Counted from the stretch's first letter, positions 14,823 through 22,594 are shown. The stretch is 27,675 nt of DNA from Thermoplasmata archaeon (GCA_019594195.1 JAFDTP010000014.1:1-27675), one strand, 5' to 3'. Program-made: numbers and translations. The notes: generated by a model from the letters alone, not told the origin.

Positions 14823-15923
14823 TCACGCCAACAATCCTATCAATATGCCCGCTGCGGTAGCGGATCCGATAACTCCCGCGACGTTCGGCCCCATCGCATG
14901 CATCAACAGATGACTTCCGGCGTCTTCTTCCTGACCCATCTTCTGGACAACTCTTGACGCCATCGGTACGGCTGAAACTCCTGCTGCACCTATCATCGGA
15001 TTTATCTTACCATCTGATAACTTGTAGTAGAGCTGACCGAACAACGTACCTCCCGCGGTAGCCGTCGCGAAGGCGAATACGCCGAGGAGCAGTATCTTTA
15101 GTGTCTCAAACACTAAGAAAGTATCGCCTGTCATTAGGAAACCGACACCGAGACCAAGCATTATAGTGGCTATATCCATCAGTGCGTTGCCGCCGGTGTC
15201 AGATAATCTGTCCATCACTCCTGATACCTGGAAAAGATTACCGAGCATGAGCAGACCTACAAGAGGAAGAGCTGAAGGAACGATCAATCCTACGATTATC
15301 GTGACGCCTATCGGGAAGATTATCTTTTCCAGTCGACTGACCTCTCTCATCTTCCCCATCCTGATCTTTCTCTGGTCTTTGGATGTCAGTGACTTGATTA
15401 TAGGTGGCTGTATTATGGGAACTAAAGCCATGTAAGAGTAAGCGGAAACGGTCACCGCTGCTATGATCTCGGGCCTCTCCCCGACAAGCTGGGTAGCTGC
15501 GTAGATCGCCGTCGGTCCGTCGGCACCACCGATTATACCGATCGATGCTGCTGCGTTCAGATCGAAGCCGACTATTATAGCTAAACCCAATGCCAAAAAT
15601 ATGCCCACCTGAGCTGCGGCACCTAATAAAAAGGTCTTCGGATTCGCTAGAAGAGGTGAAAAATCGGTCATGGTGCCTATACCCAAGAATATTATCAGTG
15701 GTATGATCCCGGTCCCGATCAACTCAGTATACACGATATTCAGAAGCCCCGTTTCCCCGGTTATCCCGGTAAGAGGCATGTTGGCGAGTATGACCGCGAA
15801 TCCGATCGGCCCCAAAAGCAAGGGCTCCATGTTTTTGGCGACACCCAGATAGATCAATAATAGACCTATGCCTATCATGACCGCCTGCTGCCAGGACATC
15901 GCGAAAAGACCTATCTCAAGCAT
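14823..15923 (-). CDS. oadB: Sodium-pumping decarboxylase beta subunit (OadB family)
   Basis: A 366-residue membrane subunit that couples removal of CO2 from carboxybiotin to export of sodium. The hallmark IGIIGGADGPTAIYAATQL around residues 127-146 carries the sodium-binding aspartate; GFDLNAA precedes it. The C-terminal part has GAAGVSAVPMASRVVQK and AMGPNVAGVIGSA, also conserved. About ten spans. The ATG directly follows the oadG stop, with GGTGAT before it in the usual register. The family serves oxaloacetate, methylmalonyl-CoA, malonate and glutaconyl-CoA decarboxylases; the alpha subunit in this operon points to oxaloacetate. Confidence 0.95.
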   Translation of the reverse strand: MLEIGLFAMSWQQAVMIGIGLLLIYLGVAKNMEPLLLGPIGFAVILANMPLTGITGETGLLNIVYTELIGTGIIPLIIFLGIGTMTDFSPLLANPKTFLLGAAAQVGIFLALGLAIIVGFDLNAAASIGIIGGADGPTAIYAATQLVGERPEIIAAVTVSAYSYMALVPIIQPPIIKSLTSKDQRKIRMGKMREVSRLEKIIFPIGVTIIVGLIVPSALPLVGLLMLGNLFQVSGVMDRLSDTGGNALMDIATIMLGLGVGFLMTGDTFLVFETLKILLLGVFAFATATAGGTLFGQLYYKLSDGKINPMIGAAGVSAVPMASRVVQKMGQEEDAGSHLLMHAMGPNVAGVIGSATAAGILIGLLA

Positions 15924-16103
15924 CTAATCACCACCTCTAGTCTGCACGGCGGCGACGATAGCCGCGATCTTCTCTTTTTCATCTTCCTCTTCAACAAAAT
16001 ATTTGTTGGCGATCCAGCCGAATAGATAAGTCGCAAGTGTCAGTATGGTTAGAGTTAAGAACACCACACCTATACCGATCAGGATCACTTCTACAGGAGA
16101 CAT
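15924..16103 (-). CDS. oadG: Decarboxylase gamma subunit (OadG-like)
   Basis: A 59-residue protein with one N-terminal membrane span (about residues 5-26) followed by an acidic segment and the ending KIAAIVAAVQTRGGD, typical of OadG, the small subunit that holds alpha and beta together. The ATG at 16103 begins one base after the oadA stop; a TTG at 16112 inside oadA would add three residues and is the alternative. Very small size and location between oadA and oadB support the call. Confidence 0.85.
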   Translation of the reverse strand: MSPVEVILIGIGVVFLTLTILTLATYLFGWIANKYFVEEEDEKEKIAAIVAAVQTRGGD

Positions 16104-16104
16104 A

Positions 16105-17916
16105 TTATCCAACCATCGTTGCGATGAGATCGTCTTCTTCCACGTCCTGTCCCTTCTTGACGTGGATATCTTTTATCTTCCCGTCTGCTGGTGCGGAAAC
16201 GTCGTTCTCCATCTTCATCGCCTCCAGGATAACCACGGGTTCTCCCTCACTAACAGTATCTCCAGGACCGGCTTTCAGTTCTAGTATCGTTCCCAGCATC
16301 GGCGAATGTATCTCCATCTCTTCTCCGCTCATCTCTTCCTGCTGTTCTTCGGAACCTCCGGATGGTTCGGGTTGTTGACCTTCTGGGTAAAGCACGGAAA
16401 CATCGTAGGTCTTTCCGTTGATCCGGACCTTGTTCTGGTTCTTCATGACTACGTCATATTTCTGACCGTCGATCTCCACTTTTCCTTCCCACGGATAGCT
16501 GATCTGTCTAGCGGTCTTCTTTTCCTCTTTCTCCTCTTCAGTTTCGAGCGGTAAGTCCTCAGAGTAGAATTCGGCTTCGACTTCTCCTTTCAGGAATTTG
16601 AGACCTATGTCGGGATAGATAGTGTAAGTAAGGACATCTTCAGGCTTGTTCAACAGGCCTTTGTCTTCGAGGAAGTCCTTGTTCTTTTCGAATTCGGGTT
16701 CTAACAAGCTAGCGGGTCTATCGTCGATGACCTCGTCTTCCCAATCTGGACCCAATATCTTTTCATACATCTCGTCGGATATCTCTCCGGGAGGCCTACC
16801 ATACATACCACGGAAGTACTCTTTGGTATCGTTTGTGATCTTCTCATAACGTCCGAATTTTACATTCATAACGGCTTGAACACCGACCACCTGAGAAGAT
16901 GGTGTTACAAGAGGCGGATGACCGAATTCTTCCCTCACTTTAGGTACTTCTTTTAGAACTTCTTCGTATTTGTCCGCGGCGCCTTGTTTTTCCAACTGAT
17001 TCACAAGGTTAGAGAGCATACCGCCGGGTATCTGGTGGACCGTCACTGAAGGATCGATCCTCAAAGCTTGTTCCCGGTGAAGATGTCTGTATTTGTTCCA
17101 TATATCGCCGAAGTATTCTCTTATATCCATGAGTAGATCCATATCGTATCCAGTGTCGTGTTCCGTTCCCTGTAACGCGGCAGTCACCGATTCTGTCGGA
17201 GGTTGTCCCGTCGCTCCTGTAAGAGTAGAGAAGGAAGTGTCGATTACGTCGACGCCTGCATCGATGGCTTTCATGTAAGCCATGCCGGTCATCCCAGAAG
17301 TGTTATGGCTGTGAAGATCTATAGGTATGTCTATACCAGCGTCTTTACAACCTTTTATGATACCATAGGCCCGAGGCGGCGATATCATGCCCGCCATGTC
17401 TTTGATACATAGGGAATCGCACCCCATCTTTTCCAATTCCTTGAACTTTTCAACGTATTTTTCCACGGTGTGTATAGGTGAGATGGTGTAACAGAGCGAG
17501 CCTTGAACGTGAGCCCCTTCCTTATTGGCCTGTTCTATAGGCACCCTCATATTCCTCAGATCGTTCAGAGCGTCGAATATCCTGAAGCTGTCGCAGCCGT
17601 TCTCATGGGCGTAATGGATGAATTTTTTGACGACATCGTCGGGATGATTCTTGTAAGCGACTATATTCATCGCTCTTTCGAGCATCTGTGTTCTAGTATT
17701 AGGTAACGCGTCGCTCAGTTTGTTCAACCGCTCCCACGGATCTTCGTCTAGATACCTGATACAAGCGTCGAAAGTCGCTCCACCCCATATCTCCATGGAA
17801 TCGAAGCCCACCTGGTCCATCTTTTCGCATATAGGCAGCATGTCCTCCGTTCTCAGCCGCGTAGCCAGAACCGATTGATGCGCATCTCGCAGAGTCTGGT
17901 CATGAAGTTGTACCAT
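16105..17916 (-). CDS. oadA: Oxaloacetate decarboxylase alpha subunit with biotin carrier domain
   Basis: A 603-residue carboxyltransferase. The TIM-barrel domain starts HDQTLRDAHQSVLATRLRT and has WGGATFDACIRYL.EDPW-type signature, the carboxylated lysine in LCIKDMAG and the metal site LHSHNTSGM. A linker region rich in Pro/Glu/Gly (about residues 485-515) leads to the biotinyl domain; the acceptor is Lys568 in EAMKMEN, 35 residues from the end as usual. With OadB and OadG it moves CO2 from oxaloacetate to biotin and drives sodium export. A pyruvate carboxylase B subunit looks alike, but no biotin carboxylase gene is here. GGAGG lies seven bases before the ATG. Confidence 0.93.
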   Translation of the reverse strand: MVQLHDQTLRDAHQSVLATRLRTEDMLPICEKMDQVGFDSMEIWGGATFDACIRYLDEDPWERLNKLSDALPNTRTQMLERAMNIVAYKNHPDDVVKKFIHYAHENGCDSFRIFDALNDLRNMRVPIEQANKEGAHVQGSLCYTISPIHTVEKYVEKFKELEKMGCDSLCIKDMAGMISPPRAYGIIKGCKDAGIDIPIDLHSHNTSGMTGMAYMKAIDAGVDVIDTSFSTLTGATGQPPTESVTAALQGTEHDTGYDMDLLMDIREYFGDIWNKYRHLHREQALRIDPSVTVHQIPGGMLSNLVNQLEKQGAADKYEEVLKEVPKVREEFGHPPLVTPSSQVVGVQAVMNVKFGRYEKITNDTKEYFRGMYGRPPGEISDEMYEKILGPDWEDEVIDDRPASLLEPEFEKNKDFLEDKGLLNKPEDVLTYTIYPDIGLKFLKGEVEAEFYSEDLPLETEEEKEEKKTARQISYPWEGKVEIDGQKYDVVMKNQNKVRINGKTYDVSVLYPEGQQPEPSGGSEEQQEEMSGEEMEIHSPMLGTILELKAGPGDTVSEGEPVVILEAMKMENDVSAPADGKIKDIHVKKGQDVEEDDLIATMVG

Positions 17917-17923
17917 ATTTAAT

Positions 17924-17928
17924 CCTCC
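17924..17928 (-). promoter_or_regulatory. Shine-Dalgarno of oadA
   Basis: GGAGG with seven bases before the ATG at 17916. It is the clearest ribosome site in the window and sets the spacing used to judge other starts. Confidence 0.7.
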
Positions 17929-18005
17929 ATATATCTTTAAAATCGTTTCCGAACACTTTTGATCCGGCCATATTCGGTGGAGGAATCAAGGTCATATAAA
18001 AACGT

Positions 18006-18036
18006 TAGTGTATTATTAGAACTAGACAATATACTA
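18006..18036. repeat. Inverted repeat between the divergent oad and sucCD-like operons
   Basis: TAGTGTATT (18006-18014) and AATATACTA (18028-18036) are complementary at eight of nine positions, with a 13-nt spacer. The arms lie upstream of the sucC TATA box and about 90 nt from oadA. It could be an operator common to both transcription units. No regulator gene adjoins it, so this is only a candidate. Confidence 0.4.
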
Positions 18037-18074
18037 CAATAATCGTTTTAGCGCCTGCTTACCGCAGACCAAAA

Positions 18075-18083
18075 CTTTTATAG
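18075..18083 (+). promoter_or_regulatory. TATA box for the SucCD-like operon
   Basis: CTTTTATAG centred about 35 nt before the ATG at 18114, predicting a leader of about ten bases. Confidence 0.5.
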
Positions 18084-18113
18084 TCGATTTGGTAAGTCCC
18101 TGTCCGGTCATAT

Positions 18114-19268
18114 ATGCGTTTACTTGAATTTGAAGGAAAGGACATCTTCCAGGGATCCGAGATACGGGTACCTGAAAGATCTGTGATCGAAGAGGAGAAA
18201 GATCTACAAAAAGCGATCGATGATATCGGTCTTCCGATGGTGTTGAAAGCACAGGTGCCCGCCGGCGGACGAGGTAAGGCAGGCGGGATAAAGATCGCTG
18301 AGACCGAGTCAGAGGCAGAGGACGCGGTCGGAGAACTTTTAGGAACAGAGCTCAAGGGGCACAAGGTGAGGTGTTTATTGGCAGAAGAAAAGCTGGATAT
18401 AGAGAGGGAGATGTACTGCGGCATAGTGGGAGACGACGAGAACGCCGCACCCGAGATAATAATCAGTTCTGAAGGCGGGGTCGACATAGAGAGCATAGCA
18501 GAAGAGAGCCCCGAGAAGATAGTGAGAAAAAGAGTGGATCCGATGTCAGGGCTGAGACCCTACGAAGCCAGGAACCTCGCTAAAGAACTGGGTCTTGAGA
18601 GAGACGCCTTCAGGTCGTTCAGCGATGCCCTCTTCAAGCTATATGGGATCTTTGAGGCTTACGATGCCAAACTCTCCGAGATCAATCCGCTCGTCGAGAC
18701 CAGGGAAGGCAGGTTCATCGCGGCTGACTCGAAGATAGTCATCGACGATCACTCTTTGTTCCGCCATCCAGAATTCGAAGATAAGAGGACTAGATATATA
18801 GAGAACGAACTCGAGAGGCAAGGAAGCGAGAAGGGAGTAAATTATGTGGACTTGGACGGCGAGATAGCCGTGATGGCGAACGGTGCCGGTCTAGCCATGG
18901 CGCTGATGGACCTGATAAGCAAAGAAGGTCATGCTCCAGCGGCCTTTTTGGATACCGGTGGAGGACTCAGCGAGCAGAGGATGGAAGATTCCCTCAAACT
19001 TTTATTCGATAAGGCTGAAAGGGACGAAAAAGTGAAGGCGATACTGGTCAATATAAGGTTCATGATAAGCCCGCCTGACGCGATGGTGAAAGGATTCATG
19101 AAGGCTATGGAAGATAGGAGTGATGTCGATGTTCCAGTCGTACTCGTAGTTCGGGGAAGGAAGAGCTACGTCGAGAAGGCGAAGCAGCTTTTGGAGGGTA
19201 CTGACATCAATCTCTATACTGATGTAGAGGAAGGCGTGAAAGCAGCTAAAGAAAAGATAACGAGGTGA
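18114..19268 (+). CDS. sucC: SucC-like ADP-forming acyl-CoA synthetase beta subunit (diverged)
   Basis: A 384-residue beta subunit of the succinyl-CoA synthetase family, containing the ATP-grasp domain. Seen: KAQVPAGGRGKAGG (residues 45-58), EGGVDIESIAEESPEKI, SEINPLVE, ADSKIVIDDHSLFRHPEF, MANGAGLAMALMD and AFLDTGGG. The region that is normally NIFGGIxRCD reads NIRFMISPPDAMVKGF, so the usual Gly-Gly loop near the active-site histidine of the partner is lost. It may therefore use another acid than succinate. It overlaps or abuts the alpha-subunit gene and is divergent from the decarboxylase operon. Reaction: acyl-CoA + ADP + Pi to acid + CoA + ATP. Confidence 0.85.
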   Translation: MRLLEFEGKDIFQGSEIRVPERSVIEEEKDLQKAIDDIGLPMVLKAQVPAGGRGKAGGIKIAETESEAEDAVGELLGTELKGHKVRCLLAEEKLDIEREMYCGIVGDDENAAPEIIISSEGGVDIESIAEESPEKIVRKRVDPMSGLRPYEARNLAKELGLERDAFRSFSDALFKLYGIFEAYDAKLSEINPLVETREGRFIAADSKIVIDDHSLFRHPEFEDKRTRYIENELERQGSEKGVNYVDLDGEIAVMANGAGLAMALMDLISKEGHAPAAFLDTGGGLSEQRMEDSLKLLFDKAERDEKVKAILVNIRFMISPPDAMVKGFMKAMEDRSDVDVPVVLVVRGRKSYVEKAKQLLEGTDINLYTDVEEGVKAAKEKITR

Positions 19269-19273
19269 AAGAG

Positions 19274-20146
19274 ATGGGTATATTGATAGATTCTGGATCC
19301 AAAGTACTCGTTCAAGGTATAACCGGTAGGTTAGGAAAAAAACAGACGAAGTTGATGCTCGAATACGGTACTGACATAGTCGCTGGAGTCACTCCTGGAA
19401 AGGGAGGAGAGACGATCCACGGGGTACCGGTCTACGACACCGTCAAGGAGAGTTTAGAGCACCACGACGTGGACGTATCGACGGTTTACGTTCCCGCACC
19501 CTATGTCGAAGACGCTGTAAACGAAACCATCGAGGCCGGTATCGAGTTCGGCGTGGTTATCAGCGACTGGGTACCGTATCAGGATGAGATGAGGATAAAG
19601 AGGGCAGCCTTGAACAGCGACGACTTCCGCCATATCGGACCCAACACCCCAGGTATAGCGATACCGGATGAGATAGCTCTAGGTATGTTGTCATCGCCTT
19701 CGGTGATGACCGAAGGGAACGTGGCCATAGTCTCCAGGAGCGGGACATTGACAGGCGAGATCGCCGAGAACCTGACCGAGAGAGGTATCGGGCAGAGCGT
19801 CGTGATGGGCCTCGGAGGAGACCCTATCGTAGGTACTAGAACGGTCGAAGCCGTGAAGATGCTCGAAGAGGACGATGATACTGAAGTTATCGTACTGGTC
19901 GGCGAGATAGGCGGTACCATGGAAGAGGAAGCCAGCGAGTTCATAAAAGAGGAAGGTAGCAAACCTGTGGTTGCTTTCTTGGCCGGCAGGAGTGCTCCCC
20001 GGCAGAAAAAGATGGGTCACGCCGGCGCTATAGTGAGAGGCGGTAAAGGAACGATAGAGAGCAAGATGGCCGCCTTCGATGATGCAGGAATAGAGGTCGC
20101 AGACACCATCTGGGACATACCCGATATGGTAGAGAAGCACCTTTGA
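19274..20146 (+). CDS. sucD: SucD-like acyl-CoA synthetase alpha subunit (diverged)
   Basis: A 290-residue alpha subunit with the CoA-binding Rossmann domain and the phospho-histidine domain. Motifs: LVQGITGRLGKKQ, VAGVTPGKGGETIHGVPVY, SRSGTLTGEIAENL, GLGGDPIVG, the EIGG glutamate, and the phosphorylated histidine in MGHAGAIV (His249). It departs from standard SucD at TGKQGTFH (here TGRLGKKQ), at the EGIP segment (here DWVP) and at GPNCPG (here GPNTPG). The ATG at 19274 is preferred to a GTG at 19265, since GGTGA lies just before it. These changes match the odd loop in the beta subunit and suggest a different substrate. Confidence 0.87.
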   Translation: MGILIDSGSKVLVQGITGRLGKKQTKLMLEYGTDIVAGVTPGKGGETIHGVPVYDTVKESLEHHDVDVSTVYVPAPYVEDAVNETIEAGIEFGVVISDWVPYQDEMRIKRAALNSDDFRHIGPNTPGIAIPDEIALGMLSSPSVMTEGNVAIVSRSGTLTGEIAENLTERGIGQSVVMGLGGDPIVGTRTVEAVKMLEEDDDTEVIVLVGEIGGTMEEEASEFIKEEGSKPVVAFLAGRSAPRQKKMGHAGAIVRGGKGTIESKMAAFDDAGIEVADTIWDIPDMVEKHL

Positions 20147-20150
20147 ATAA

Positions 20151-20159
20151 TTTTATATC
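20151..20159 (+). promoter_or_regulatory. TATA box for the DDAH-like operon
   Basis: TTTTATATC, 35 nt from its centre to the ATG at 20190, starting only a few bases after the sucD stop. It marks the next two genes as a separate unit. Confidence 0.5.
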
Positions 20160-20189
20160 GTTAGTTCCGCATCCTATGATGTGAAACAC

Positions 20190-20999
20190 ATGGATAGATT
20201 GTTCGATAAGGCACTTGTGAGACCTCCCGAGGTAAGCTATCGAGATTGTCTTTCAAAGAACCCCCACTGTGACAGCATCGATTATGGAAAGACTTTAGAA
20301 CAGCATGAGAGGTACGAGCGTCTTCTGGAGGAAAATGGTGTAGAAGTGGAAGTTCTCCCAACTATGGAGTCTCATCCCGACAGCATTTTCATGCAGGACA
20401 CCGCCTTGGTGGCTGAGAGTTCGCGGACCGCTGTGATCTGCAGATTCGGTGTGCCAGAAAGGAGGGGTGAAGAGGAGAGCGTTGAGGAATATTTTAGAGA
20501 AATAGGTTACACCGTGAAGAAGATCGAGCCTCCCGGAACTTTAGAAGGCGGCGATATACTGGTAACTGATAAGGACAAGATATTCGTCGGACTGTCCGAG
20601 AGGACCAATCGGGAGGGCGTAAAACAATTATCGGATCATCTACCCGGCGTCGAAGTGATAGGTGTTCCTGTCTCTGAAGTTTTTCACCTTCTCTCTGGAG
20701 TGAATTATATAGGTGATGGAACATTGGCCGTCTGCCCCGATATCGTCGATGAAAGTTATTTTGACGACTTCGATATGGTCGAGATAACCAAAGCTGAGCA
20801 GAACACTAAGTATAAGAACAAGCCTATCAACATGCTTTATCTGGGCGATTGTAAGGTGGCCATGCCGGAAGTTTACAAAAATACTGGGGATATACTCGAG
20901 CAGATCGGTTATACCGTCATCGGCATAGATATATCCGAGTTCTGGAAAGGTGACGCCGGCATGACGTGTCCTATGCTTCCTTTCTACAAGGGGATCTGA
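20190..20999 (+). CDS. Dimethylarginine dimethylaminohydrolase / arginine deiminase family hydrolase
   Basis: A 269-residue guanidino-modifying enzyme of the DDAH type. Seen: ALVRPPEVSYRDCLS at the N terminus, HPDSIFMQDTALV (Asp70), LEGGDIL (Glu119), FHLLSGVNYIG (His166) and the nucleophilic cysteine in GMTCPMLPF (Cys260), ten residues from the end. The known DDAH reaction releases methylamines from methylarginines to give citrulline; other members act on arginine or other guanidines. ATG at 20190 was chosen over GTG at 20181 because of promoter spacing. Its stop overlaps the next ATG (TGATG), coupling it to the ferredoxin-methyltransferase. Confidence 0.85.
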   Translation: MDRLFDKALVRPPEVSYRDCLSKNPHCDSIDYGKTLEQHERYERLLEENGVEVEVLPTMESHPDSIFMQDTALVAESSRTAVICRFGVPERRGEEESVEEYFREIGYTVKKIEPPGTLEGGDILVTDKDKIFVGLSERTNREGVKQLSDHLPGVEVIGVPVSEVFHLLSGVNYIGDGTLAVCPDIVDESYFDDFDMVEITKAEQNTKYKNKPINMLYLGDCKVAMPEVYKNTGDILEQIGYTVIGIDISEFWKGDAGMTCPMLPFYKGI

Positions 21000-21922
21000 T
21001 GGATGTTGATATCGAAGTCGAAGAGCAGCTATGCGTTCGATGCGGAAAGTGCGTGAAGTGGTGTCCTGAAGACGCTATATTGGTAGAAGATCTTCCCATC
21101 ATAGACTTTGAGAAGTGCGTTCACTGCGGAGAGTGCATGAACGTCTGCCCCGAGGGTGTTTTTGATGTTGCAGGTCCTCGCCCTAACGAAGCTATCTATG
21201 AGGACTTTTCTGAAGTCTACAGTTCCGGAAAGTATCCTGAATTCAGCAGGGCCATGGCCGATCTTTTTACTGAATTGATGGAAGATTGTGGTGTCGATGG
21301 AAGAGAGATACTGGATCTGGCCTGTGGAGAAGGCACTTTCGCGGTAGAGATATCCGAAAAGGGCTACGACGTCGTAGGTGTAGACATATCTTCTAGACAG
21401 ATCACATTCGCGAGAGAGAAAGATAGCGGAGCCGAGTTCATGGTCGATGACATCCGCGAACTTTCTTTTTCTGAAGAGTTCGATGCGGTCACCTGCTGGT
21501 ACGATAGTCTGAACTATATATTGGATAGGGAGGAACTGAAGCAGGTATTCGAAGGAGTCCATTCTGCTCTCCGAGAAGGCGGTATTTTCGTCTTCGACGT
21601 GAACACAGTTCACGTTATGGAAGAGGTCTGGAACGAACAGACCATGGTGAAAGAGGATTCTTCGGATAGGTTCGATATGGTGGAACAGAACTACGATGAA
21701 GAGGAAAGGGTCACGAGTTTGAAACTCACCTCTTTCCTGCGGGAAGACAGCTCATGGAGAAAGATAGAAGAGGTCCATAAAGAGCGTGCTTACAGTTTTG
21801 AAGAGCTGAGAGAGATCTTCGACGAAGTCGGTTTCGAAGAATCGGCCTCTTGGAAGGATATCAGGGAGAGAAAAGAGATCGATGAAGAGACCGAACGTGC
21901 ATGGTTCGTTCTCGCTAAGTAG
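20999..21922 (+). CDS. Two-cluster ferredoxin fused to a SAM-dependent methyltransferase
   Basis: A 307-residue fusion. Residues 1-57 form a bacterial-type ferredoxin with two 4Fe-4S motifs: Cys12, 15, 18, 22 followed by Pro, and Cys40, 43, 46, 50 followed by Pro. A linker leads to a complete class I methyltransferase from about residue 75: SAM loop ILDLACGEGTF (104-114), acidic VVGVDIS (126-132), AEFMVDDIREL, CWYDSLNYI and the later FDVNTVHVMEEVW. The ATG at 20999 is preceded by GGGG and overlaps the DDAH stop; an upstream in-frame ATG at 20966 lies inside that gene and is less likely. I know of no characterised protein with this order. Substrate unknown. Confidence 0.85.
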   Translation: MDVDIEVEEQLCVRCGKCVKWCPEDAILVEDLPIIDFEKCVHCGECMNVCPEGVFDVAGPRPNEAIYEDFSEVYSSGKYPEFSRAMADLFTELMEDCGVDGREILDLACGEGTFAVEISEKGYDVVGVDISSRQITFAREKDSGAEFMVDDIRELSFSEEFDAVTCWYDSLNYILDREELKQVFEGVHSALREGGIFVFDVNTVHVMEEVWNEQTMVKEDSSDRFDMVEQNYDEEERVTSLKLTSFLREDSSWRKIEEVHKERAYSFEELREIFDEVGFEESASWKDIRERKEIDEETERAWFVLAK

Positions 21923-22131
21923 TTATCTAGTCTTCAGTGGCGATGGTCAAAAGTTGATATCAAGATCAAAGTAGAGAGATAAGCTTTCAGGTCTTCTATT
22001 TAATCTTACTCTGTGGATTCATCGTGACTTTCTCTTTCTGTTCTCCTTGAAGTTCTGTGAATCGATACTGGTCTCTCTATCTGAAGTGTTTTTCTAAAAC
22101 AATATCCTCTTCCCGTTGCCGGTCCCGTCTC

Positions 22132-22138
22132 TTTTTTT
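22132..22138 (+). terminator. T7 run, plus strand
   Basis: Seven T in a row, about 210 nt after the ferredoxin-methyltransferase stop. T-runs are the common archaeal termination signal. Confidence 0.35.
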
Positions 22139-22148
22139 AGATATGAGT

Positions 22149-22155
22149 AAAAAAA
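22149..22155 (-). terminator. T7 run, minus strand
   Basis: Seven A on the plus strand, so seven T for the minus-strand zinc-ribbon transcript, about 60 nt after its stop. Faces the plus-strand run at 22132-22138. Confidence 0.4.
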
Positions 22156-22212
22156 TCAAATTTATTTAGATATTTGAAAAGTCACTCCTCAGTTCTCATC
22201 TTGAATGATTTT

Positions 22213-22437
22213 TTATTCTAGATCTACAGCGTGTCCTTTCATCTTTATCATGTGAGGTCTATCCCTACCTATAACGTTACCGCAACTGCACTTTACTTTC
22301 TTACCATCTTTTTCACTGTGATCCTCTATGATCCTATCTTTGTGACACTTGACCAGGTTCCCGTCTCCATATTTGACATAGTTGAAGATAAGCTTACCGC
22401 ATTCACTGCATTTGATTTCTAAATTTCTTCTTCTCAT
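22213..22437 (-). CDS. Small conserved zinc-ribbon protein
   Basis: A 74-residue cysteine-rich protein. It carries IKCSECGKLIFNYVKYGDGN (Cys10, Cys13), LVKCHKDRI (Cys31) and KVKCSCGNVIG (Cys50, Cys52), then HMIKMKGHAV. Small proteins with this pattern occur in archaea and bacteria, with no established function; a metal-stabilised fold is likely. Of three in-frame ATGs I chose the last (22437), as homology begins just after it; 22455 is possible and 22527 unlikely because it would lie upstream of the apparent TATA region. It is preceded by a palindrome at 22488-22508. The surrounding DNA is more AT-rich than most of the window. Confidence 0.7.
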   Translation of the reverse strand: MRRRNLEIKCSECGKLIFNYVKYGDGNLVKCHKDRIIEDHSEKDGKKVKCSCGNVIGRDRPHMIKMKGHAVDLE

Positions 22438-22487
22438 GGTTAATCCCAAGCTCATTAGTTTCTGAAAAGTATTTTCAATCAGGTGGG

Positions 22488-22508
22488 ATAGGATCGTATT
22501 TATCCTAT
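22488..22508. repeat. Perfect 7-bp palindrome over the zinc-ribbon promoter
   Basis: ATAGGAT (22488-22494), a 7-nt loop, and ATCCTAT (22502-22508). On the minus strand the loop region reads GGATAAATACG, TATA-like and about 63 nt upstream of the chosen start. A symmetric site over a TATA box is the usual place for an archaeal repressor. On the plus strand it is followed by six T, but no plus-strand gene leads into it. Confidence 0.4.
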
Positions 22509-22594
22509 TTTTTACTTTTGTTATCACAAATTTTGTGTATCTTTACAATATAGTTGCATTCTTTGATTGAAAATATAGTTATCTATTTCATCTT

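Larger units (their letters stand above)
21923..22212. other. Gene-free AT-rich spacer
   Basis: This 290-nt stretch between the methyltransferase and the convergent zinc-ribbon gene shows no reading frame, tRNA fold or box C/D pattern that I can support. It holds opposed T-runs that would end transcription from both sides. Confidence 0.5.

Noticed and set aside
16105..17916. Pyruvate carboxylase subunit B
   Set aside because: The domain plan is alike, but the genes beside it are OadG and OadB and no biotin carboxylase is present, so a sodium-pumping decarboxylase fits better.
21029..21613. A 194-codon open frame on the minus strand
   Set aside because: It lies wholly inside the ferredoxin-methyltransferase gene, whose plus-strand frame has clear cluster and SAM motifs; the opposite frame has no recognisable domain.
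21923..22212. A tRNA or small RNA gene in the spacer
   Set aside because: No cloverleaf, T-loop consensus or box C/D pair could be found by eye.
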